A stretch of DNA of 64,000 nt from Symsagittifera roscoffensis (lineage: Eukaryota; Xenacoelomorpha; Acoela; Convolutidae). Of the stretch, positions 55,726 through 64,000 are shown piece after piece. A program made the translations under genes and the position numbers. Where the stretch lies: the NCBI RefSeq assembly GCF_963678635.1, contig NC_087066.1, forward strand, positions 53,958,312 through 54,022,311, given 5' to 3'. The notes below the pieces were generated by a model. It saw only the letters and a list, made by a program, of their open reading frames with translations, did not search any database and was not told where the DNA came from. How positions within the stretch are numbered: position 1 is the stretch's first letter; the number at the start of each line of letters is the position of its first letter.

Positions 55726-56608
55726 TACCCTTATTACGAAAAGAACTATAAAGAAAAACTTCATTTAGATAAGGATTTTCAGATGTTCTCATCCCCGATG
55801 TTCTATTGGTCTAAACTTTCGAGCTGTTCGTGTGACAATTGGCTGTAAAAAAAAGCTGTCTGCCTTGGTGAAAATAATCGGGAAAAAAACTTTTTCATTG
55901 CATTCAAGTACTCACCAGTCTCAGAAATCAAGAAGGTTCATCCTTTATATTATTCGCATTAACCAAGTAAAGGCGCTTTTTACCAAAAGCGCAAAAACTC
56001 AGGCTCCTAATTTTCAATTTTTAAAATTCCAGGAAAGCTGCGGAGTTTATTTCTAAAATCTCCTTGGGCTCTTTACCCGGGATATAACATATTAGAAATC
56101 TGCAAAACTTCTCAATAACAGAAGAGATTAAATCACCGCAGTAAACTAGTGAATATTAAACTCAAGTTGTGTAGCAGTATTAACTTTTTTTTCGAAATCT
56201 ACACTATTTTCTCACCAATGCGAAACATTTTTAATAAACTGAACTAAAACAACAGCCACATAACTTGAAATATAATTATGAGGAAATCATCATATGACAT
56301 TAGCGATATTCGAGTCAAGAGTTCGAGGCTTCGTTTAATCGAAAGAATAAAACATGAAATTTAGGTCGAATGAAATGACTGCTAAACTAAATTATGGTTT
56401 GCAATAAAAGAGTCTTGCTGGCGTACAATTCAAGAATCAACCGAACAAATTGAGCATACGGAAACAACATGAGCTATAGAAAAATAAAAAGGCTTTCTAA
56501 ACGAACTTAAAACATTAAAAATTTGTCAAAACAGGGGCGCAATTGATGTGGTTTTAACATCACGTTAGGATTGTGTAATTCAGCTAAGCAAGTAACCATT
56601 CAGTTGTC

Positions 56609-58847
56609 TTAACAAGTTGAATTTTGGGCATCCGGTGGTGTTTTGGGCTCAGCCGATTGGTCTCCCCCGCTTTCGGCCTGTTCCGATTCCAAAACAAGAC
56701 TGGCCAATTCGGCTGTGACTTGTGCTTCATTCTCGTTGGCTAAGACTTCTGAAGGTTCCGGTTGTCCTATGCCAGTGCAGTTAGTATCTCCAGTAACATT
56801 CATTTCGGCTGGCGTCTCAATTTCATTATTTTCTTTTTCATCTACCTTGTTGGGACTTGCAGCAGTTGAGTCGTCCATGAAAACTTCGTCCTCCGCGTTG
56901 CTTTCGCTCGACTCGATCACTTCACATGATAGAACTGTGACGTCATCGCTTAAATCGTTTTTTGTTGCAGCTTCTTCGTCTTTCACTTTTACTGAGTCGT
57001 TCGACTGGTTGATTTCATCTAGAACTGACCGCAGATGTCTGCCGATGTTTGAACCTGAGGAGTTTTGAGCGAGGACATCTGTTGACGAGTTTGAGCAGCT
57101 GTCGACGTCTGATGACGATTCGAGATCCTGAGTTGAGTTTGCATTCTGACTGTCTTCGGCTTGCGACGACGATACTACAAAGGTTGAGTTAGACGCCGTT
57201 GCTGTGTTGTTCAAAGTTGATTCGAAATCTTCCGAGGTGTTGAGCGATGAGTTGGGGAAAAGCGTAGAGTTTTGTGCACAGAAAGAGCGCACATCTCGAT
57301 CTGAATCCTGGGCTAAAATGCGCACGACATTATCAATGCTGAGCTGAGATTCGGTAGGCGTGTATATCGTGAACTCAGGTCTCGTTTCATAAAGCGAGTT
57401 TAGAGTCCGACTAAGGGCAATTCTGATATTCACTACTGAGTCGGCATGCAGAGCCAGTAGACCAGGGAGGTAGTCTCGACTGAACATGGCCACATCGATG
57501 CTCGGTTGAACCATTGCAACTTCGCACATTTGGACGAAAGTGAGTCGGCCGAAAAACATGCTACATTTCGCAAATCTGTCCAGCAACAACCCTTTGAACT
57601 GATTCGCAATTTCAAATGCCCTTTCGCGGTTGAATTTAGCAATGATAGTTGCCACTAAAAAGAACGAACATTGTCGCACTTGAGCTATTCTGTCTGAGCA
57701 CAGCGATATAGTCAAAGGCACTACATAGCGTTTAACACTCTCGCTTGAGTAGAGATCACACAACTGGTTCAACTGGAAGGCCAGGTCTTCTCTGAATCTC
57801 CAGTTGCGCACGTTGTCTGGCTTTATAAACCCTGAAAGTCTACCTAGATACACCTCGCGATGCTGACCGGCCGGTAATAGGCGGATAAAATCTGAGAAGT
57901 GTTTCAGGATTCCCGATTTGACATCGTCCAAGTCGTTTAGAAAGGAGTCGAACACCTGAACGAGGTCGTTCATCATGACCTCAGGGCCCAACATCAGCGC
58001 CATCACATGCAGCGAAAAGGCTAGACTACGCCGTACCTAAAACACTCCTTTGATGAGTCAATAGTTTTCGGTCTCGTTAATTTAGGCTGAAAAAACTGAA
58101 AAACAATCACCCCATACTGACTTTTGAAACAACATCTTTAGTTATTAAAAAACTAAGTCTTATTAAAAATATCTAGTAAATTTTCCCAAATTTTAACTAC
58201 GAAACTTGCCTTCGGTTCGAGGCATCAAATTATCAAGCCAAACTTGGTTACACGTTATTAATTTCCGCGGAGATACTTAGTAGCAAAACTCAGTTTATAC
58301 GCCTCTTTACCTTCCAAGACATGTCTTTAGCCAGCGCAGCATAAGCAGCTCTCAAACAGGCCCAGTTCTCTCGGCCCAGAGTGAAAGCAATAGCCGGGAT
58401 CGAGTAAGCGCAATGTCTAGCCAGCTCCGGATCTACAGTTTGGGCAATCTTCTGGTCGCACATAGACACAAACTGGAACAGTATTTGAGGTGGGACTACT
58501 TTCTGTCTGTTGATCTGCTCGATTGCAGCCGCGTCTAGTCCTCCAACTGACTCTTCGTCTGCTGTTAGTTCGTCATCGTCGTCTACCATTTCGTCCCCGA
58601 CTGAACTGGGTGCGGCCACTCGGGTTGTGTAGATGGAGTCTAAGTCGTCCGACTGCCCTTTGGGTTCTGCCGAGTTTCCACCACTCTGTGTCATGAGTTT
58701 CTTTCCCCCCATGGCGCTCGTGTTCGCGTTCTCAAATGGCATGGAGGCGTATCCTGACTCCCGAGTCCCGCTTTCATTCGAGTAGTTCTTCACTTCGTCT
58801 GGACTCGTCATGTGCAGGTCGTTGTCGTCCGTGGATGTATTTGAATC
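56609..58847 (-). CDS. PPP4R1: Protein phosphatase 4 regulatory subunit 1, C-terminal exons
   Basis: Two exons on the minus strand: 58847-58311 (179 codons, after acceptor TTTCCAG) and 58036-56609 (475 codons plus TAA), joined in phase 0 across a 274-bp intron (AAG/GTAAAG ... CTAAAACAG-like end, acceptor TAG). After an acidic linker comes the family's HEAT region: QTVDPELARHCAYSIPAIAF, LGRENWACLRAAYAALAKD, then across the junction MSWK/VRRSLAFS, and RNWRFREDLAFQL. PPP4R1 is a HEAT-repeat scaffold that binds the PP4 catalytic subunit. The HEAT repeats end near residue 245 of the last exon; a Ser/Asp/Glu-rich tail of about 220 residues follows, which the mammalian protein lacks. The N-terminal exons lie upstream (above 58850) and were not found before the window ends. 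Confidence 0.9.
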
Positions 58848-58919
58848 CTGGAAACAACTCACAGCTTATCAATTCACTCAGCAGGAGAACAGCATATGCT
58901 CATAGTTAAGGCGTGCTAA

Positions 58920-59420
58920 TTAATAACAAGACTGCTCGTATATCAAGGCGAAGCCCTGAATGTTCCGACTGCACTTAAGGCCAATTAAAAATTTTTTTTT
59001 GGTTGAATATTTGACAAAAAATTTGAAAAAATATATTTTTTTTATTTTCTTCATTTCATCGCCCCACACGCTATGTTAAATAATAAGGGTGTGTTACGCT
59101 TCTCGTATTGCCTGCGATAATGGAATAGAATTAAACTGTTGGCCTCAAAACAAAATTGGAACACATTAATTCGATCCTAACGCGTGTTATAAGTATGCAA
59201 TATAACGCACTTCAATGATCGTCATTGGCCAAATTAGCAATTTTCAAATCCCCATAACTTTACAAAAAAACACAGGTGAAATATCTTTTTGAATTTGAGC
59301 TCAAGACAACAATATTTGGCAGATGGTATAAAAAATTTCCGTCAAAAACGCTTGGTTAACAAGTCGAAATTGGTTGAATAAAAACCACACCAAGGATAAA
59401 TATTCCGCACTTTTGTCGAA
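58920..59420. repeat. Dispersed repeat, copy 2
   Basis: Relative of 34660-35200 with the same block order ('gactgctcgtatatcaaggcgaagccctgaatgtt', then 'caggtgaaatatctttttg', then 'gataaatattccgcac', 'tcgaaagtcg'). It lies just upstream of the first visible PPP4R1 exon, probably in an intron. 59421-60550 holds nothing further that I recognise. Confidence 0.6.
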
Positions 59421-60550
59421 AGTCGCAACAAATAGCTCGTAATTCGAAGGTAAAGGTACCAAACATTGTAGAAGAAGCGGAGCATCGCAATACTTGCGAT
59501 ACATAAAAGATAGCATTGCAAGCAAGAGGATACAAAAAGACGGAGGCCGCTTTGACGACTAAGTTGAAAAAATATATATTTGAAAGAAAAACGTCTACAA
59601 AATTTTATCAATCGCAATTGATATTCAAAAAATAATAATTCAATAAGAATTCGGAGCCAATTATCGGGCGGTAACTATGCCGACAATTCTTGGGTAGACG
59701 CGCTGTAACGTTTTGAATCTCGGCATTAGTACGTACCGCCCCTCCGTATGCACAAAAGCATAAAAAATCTATTTTAAGGTTTTACATGACTCATTATAAG
59801 GTAACCAATCCGATGTATAACTTATGCCGAAACCACTTAAGGGAAAAATAGAAAGTTAGAAAGTTATATTAACTAATTACAAAGTAACTTTCGGTTACCG
59901 AAAAAATTGCTTGCATCATATGAAAAGGCAACGCTTTGTAAAGTTAGCCGACAAAAAATGAATGATTGTCTGGCAGCTGAATGATTGTCTTGCATTGAAT
60001 TTTTTCAAGAAAAAACAATAATTCAAGTAAAAGCAGCAAGGAGCATAACGTTTTATTTCAACTACTAGCTCAGGACTCGTACATAGGGGGCTTCAAGCAG
60101 TTTGTTGAACCAGGAAAATGTTTCCTTAAATATATAAAACAAAACAACCAAATTAAAATCAACCGTACAAATTAGACGCCGGTCATCAACAAAATTTTCT
60201 ATTTCATGAATTGAATGATTTAAGAAATCAACTTTCAGTTTATTTTGTACAAAAATGAAACATTACTACCGGAATTCATTACCAAAATTACTACCGGAAT
60301 TAAACTACCGGAATTCAGATCTTTGTATTTTGGACTCATAAAAAACGCTTACCTATGCATATCACTTGCTGCCGTCAATTTTTCAATCTAGCACAATAAA
60401 TTAAAACCATGAAAACGTCACTTATCGGAACCAAAAACAGTTCGAGCAGTCATAGTTAGAAAACGTTTTTTTTTAAAGAAAACGTCATTCATCGCAACTA
60501 CAGAAATTGAGCAGATAATATTGGAGAACGGACTTGCAACCTGAGACATT

Positions 60551-60658
60551 ACTCTGACAGCGCCCATAGAGTGAAGAAATTCAAATTTTGAACGTTTTCA
60601 GGTTGCACTACTCTGACAGCGCCCATAGAGTGAAGAAATTCAAATTTTGAACGTTTTA
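60551..60658. repeat. 59-bp direct tandem repeat, two copies
   Basis: About 49 bases starting 'actctgacagcgcccatag' occur at 60551 and again at 60610 without visible difference. It is a recent local duplication in otherwise unique DNA. Confidence 0.9.
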
Positions 60659-60973
60659 AAAATTATATATAAAAATTACATCACGAAAACTAAAAGAATT
60701 CGCGCTGCCATGTTTCGATACCACATTTGCAACCCCTCAAAGTATCCCCACTATAATTTTGAATTTTGTGAAAAAAGAAACCTAAACAATTTTTTAAAGT
60801 TTGTGTGATGAAAAGTCAAAACTATCAGGTTAGGGCATTCGAGCTCTCACAGGTGAACGTTGTAGACCAATGAGGACCTTGGAAATTTGCATTCAATTGC
60901 AAGTTGAAATGGGTTGCGAATTTTAAACTTTGTTAAAAACTTTTATATCTAAATTTTTCCAGCTTAATTAAAT

Positions 60974-61040
60974 ACACAGAGGCGAAGAGGAGCTTCACAC
61001 TACTTGCGATACAACACAAAAAAAACAAGTAGAAAAAATG
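60974..61040. repeat. SINE-tail-like block
   Basis: 'acacagaggcgaagaggagcttcacac' followed by 'cttgcgat' and 'aaaaaatg...tgttgaaaaaaaa', closest to the copy at 34290. No tRNA head is seen. From 61041 to 61700 no gene is supported. Confidence 0.5.
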
Positions 61041-61699
61041 TAAAATGTTGAAAAAAAAACAACGAACCAAAAATTATTTTGTTTTTCTCGATAAAACTAA
61101 AACACAATTAGAATCTAAGCTAAAGTTGGAGGTTTGTGTTTGATATTTCTATCAAAATATAACACTGATGCGAGACCAAAAGCGTAATTTCAAAAATTAG
61201 GTTTTGCCCGAAACCTTAGTTGTTTCTCTACTAAAATAAACGAGAAGATGGAAAAACTTTGAAGAGGGAAGAGATATTGATACTTTTCCAAGAAGATAAC
61301 ATTTCTCCTACAAAGTCGCCGCTTTTGCAGGAAAAATTATCGCAACCAATTCTTTCGATTGAAGTTTTCATCTCAGATTGAGAGGGTAGTTTAAGGAAAA
61401 CCAAAATATTTCCAAAACACCTCAAAAGTTCAAAAACTTTTCAAAATCCATAATTTTTTTCTGAAAAATAAGGTCGGAGAAAATTCGCCAAGCTGGGTTT
61501 CTCGATTGAAAAATTAACCAGATAACTGACTTGGTATTTTTCAATATAAGTATCAAAAAATATTCAAAGTTTCAAAACATTGTGTGATGGCTCTATTTTT
61601 AATTTATTTCCTTGGAATATTGGACAATGCTTTACTATAAAATTCAATCTTTCGATGGCGAGCTTTTACTTTACTTCGGAGCAGGGCCGACAGTATCTG

Positions 61700-62275
61700 A
61701 TCTCACTCTTAGATAGTAAAAATAGTTAGTTATTTTAATACTGGATTTCGTCTTACTGTTCGTCAGGTTTCAATCTCATCGCTCTCTTTGTTATAATTTT
61801 TACACTGGTTTCTTTTCAATAGTTCAAATATAATCATATCTACTTGCGCCGGCACGCGCCAGATGAAAGACAATAACAAATTTAGCGGCACTTAATAAGG
61901 CAAGAGTTTACAGTATTTTATACGGCAAGTTATAACTGGGGCAGGATGGAGTAATTATGTTCTCAGATAGGTAAACAGATAAATACTTTTTCCGGTTTAT
62001 GAGTGGTTTTAGCAAATACAAGAATTGTTTGTGGTGTTTCGTGTTTGAGCAAGTGATTTTACATTCTTATGATGATATACATGTTCAAGCTCCATATATG
62101 GTAAAAAGGAAATATGGATGATTATAGCACTCTTAATATAACGGACTTTTCTAGGACGTTACACAACCGTTCTTTGATAAAATTTATGTATATAAATTTA
62201 AATGTGGCTACTAGTTTTTTTTTTAAAAGTTTTTAAGGTGCCACCCTTAAGTTGTCGATTGTGTTGTTGCGTTGT
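61700..62275. other. Region downstream of the envelope frame, possible 3' LTR
   Basis: This lies immediately 3' of the envelope-like frame on the minus strand. A purine-rich AAGGGTGG at about 62239-62246 could be a polypurine tract, after which an LTR would start. With no second LTR in the window I cannot define ends, so this is a suggestion only. Confidence 0.25.
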
Positions 62276-64000
62276 TCACCGGTGATTGTTGTTGCTGGAG
62301 GGTCTGAACTGGGATTTTTGAGGAGACCGAAAGTAGATTGGGTTTTGGTCTGTTTGTTGTGTTTCATGCGGGATTTCACGGGCATGTACTGAATGCCGTG
62401 ACTGCGATTGGAGACTTCTGCGGGATGAACTGAGGGATTGGGTTTGTATAGCGTCTCTTTGGCTTTCCTCTTGTATCAGATGCTTGTGGTGTTCATCCAC
62501 AAGGTTCTCGATTTTGTTTAACCGAAGGAGTATGTCTTGTATTATTTTTTCATCCGTTGTAGAGTCCTTAATGAAAGTTATCTTCCTTTTGAGCTTATGA
62601 TCCATCGATTGTACCAGTGGGAATTGGTCCTTAGTTACTGACATAACTTGTTTTACTGGAATTTTTGCATCGGTCGATTTCATAAATTTTGGCGTTAAGT
62701 TTCGAATAAAATTGAATTTATGATAAAGGTACATGACTAGGATGTGTAAAAGGAGATTTCCGATAAAAACAAAGATTGTGAGGGACAAAGAGACTTTTAT
62801 AGGGACGTAGGAATCGAGTTTATCAATTAATGTTGGTTTCAAAAGTTGCATTTTGTGGACTAAGGGTTTAGCAATATTGTCATAATCGTTTTGTTGAAGA
62901 TTATCTACTGACATCATTGTCAACTCTAGTTTCATTTGCTGAAATAGGGCAATATTTGCGTCTGCTTTAGACTTGTAATAGGGTAATTGGTCTAGCTCGG
63001 GGACCGTTGAAATAAGCTTCTGAAGAGGGTCGTCTAATTTGACGTCAATTTGTACTGCTGGAATTTTTGCGCAGCTTGACAGGTCTGACCGTATTTTAAT
63101 ATGTTTGCTTATAAGTTGCTCTCCATTTAAAATGTCTTGCGCTCGTTATTAACCAAATTCCAAACCCGAGGTTGGTCGCTTTTTCCGGGATGGGTAGTAG
63201 GATTTTTCTGGTTTCACATACAGCTAAGGCAACTATCGGTTCCTGGTAGTAAAGTGTCGCAAGACATGAGGATTGTGCTAAGTGTGTTTCCATTGTTTCA
63301 TGGCAAATTCTGTATGTTGATGATCCAATGCAGTTGTCCAATTGTTTTTGCGTAAGAGTTGTCGTTTCCATTGAATCCTGTGAAATTGCTAGGTATGGGC
63401 CTTCGATGGCCCATTCTAAAGCTTCAGAGGGATCGTGTTGTGGCATTGGTACTAAATGTGCACTGTAAACTGTAAAGATTGTTGTTCTTGATGATAGAGG
63501 TATCGCCAATGTCAGAAGTAATCCTTGTTTTACTGTTGAAATTTCTGTTAGTAATTTCGCATCGTAATAGGACATTAGATCTTGCATTGGAATTGCCAAT
63601 GACAGTTTATCCGTGGAGTATTTTTGTGCATCATGTACTGAGTCGAGTACATCATTTAAAGATTCTCGTGGAACTAGGGACATTGGAAGTCTTTTGTCTA
63701 GTAGAATTGGGATTGAGTTGAGCAAATTTATGCTATAGGCGTATAAAGCTGAACGGTAACTTTTGACGTCTGCATACAAAACGTTCAACAATGAAGCGGC
63801 TGTGTCGAAATTGAAATTTAGCTGTTGGTGCGAAAACAGCATTTGAGTACAATCTCGTAAAACATGAAAGTTGTTTTGAAAGATTTCAAATTGCTGCTGT
63901 ACAATTTTCCAATTTTTGTTCTGGTTTTCTTGCATTTCCTTTTGGATTTTCGCTATTTCGGCTATTTCGTTGGAAATCAAGAAGAATTTCTCGTTGCTGG
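62276..64000 (-). pseudogene. Envelope-like (F-type) glycoprotein of a retroelement, broken and partial
   Basis: Two open frames on the minus strand, from the window end to 63096 and from about 63140 to 62276, carry one protein in order, with a single-base frame change near 63140. The first has a coiled-coil-prone stretch (about 63980-63850) and then a region with several cysteines and motifs such as YLAISQDS and CIGSSTYRIC, the layout of baculovirus F-like envelope proteins of errantivirus-type elements. The second ends with a stalk, one hydrophobic membrane segment (about 62795-62725) and a roughly 150-residue tail. Such proteins mediate membrane fusion. The N-terminal part is outside the window and no pol lies nearby. 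The frameshift means this copy probably cannot make the full protein. Family assignment is by pattern only. Confidence 0.6.

Noticed and set aside
56643-57068. 141-codon plus-strand frame
   Set aside because: Antisense shadow of the Ser/Asp/Glu-rich tail of PPP4R1, which gives long open complement frames.
1-64000. CRISPR arrays, bacterial operons, phage genes or defence systems
   Set aside because: Genes have spliceosomal introns and animal-type mobile elements; the direct repeats seen are tandem arrays without regular unique spacers.

Overview
This window is nuclear DNA from an animal, most likely an invertebrate; I could not place the phylum. The evidence is GT-AG introns, two conserved animal genes (NDUFB11 and PPP4R1), BEL/Pao LTR-retrotransposon sequence (a lineage known from animals) and long AT-rich stretches full of small repeats. 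The window is gene-poor. A 200-base run of N at 34435-34634 is an assembly gap.

Layout. 1-7.75 kb holds two direct tandem copies of a 2.2-kb decayed repeat and the tail of a third, followed by a small acidic open frame on the minus strand (7760-8017). 9.70-18.54 kb is a nearly complete minus-strand BEL/Pao element: two 427-bp LTRs, a primer-binding site, a 2.1-kb leader with tandem repeats and three copies of one hairpin, then gag-protease-RT and RNase H-integrase frames that do not join. Its 5' LTR is also the 3' LTR of a second, truncated copy (18.54-19.49 kb), so two elements share one LTR. 19.5-34.4 kb is repeat debris: relics of an older gag on the minus strand, permuted duplications, a Tc1/mariner-type MITE and an old 1.2-kb tandem duplication.

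37.57-40.69 kb holds the last two coding exons of an unrecognised plus-strand gene, supported by a strong splice acceptor, matching intron phases and an AATAAA signal. Its intron holds two copies of a short MITE and a long (TA)n palindrome. 44.45-47.73 kb is NDUFB11 (minus strand, three exons), a mitochondrial complex I subunit. Its start codon and upstream region lie in a 1.86-kb segment that was duplicated to 50.13-51.99 kb. 52.5-56 kb is repeats, including two tRNA-derived SINEs. 56.61-58.85 kb holds the last two exons of PPP4R1 (minus strand), a HEAT-repeat regulatory subunit of protein phosphatase 4. 62.28-64.0 kb carries the C-terminal part of a retroviral-type, probably F-like envelope glycoprotein (minus strand), broken by a frameshift and running off the window.

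The two recognised genes belong to unrelated pathways, mitochondrial respiration and phosphatase signalling, and I see no functional clustering. Most of the structure comes from mobile elements and local duplication. Percentages and difference counts were judged by eye.
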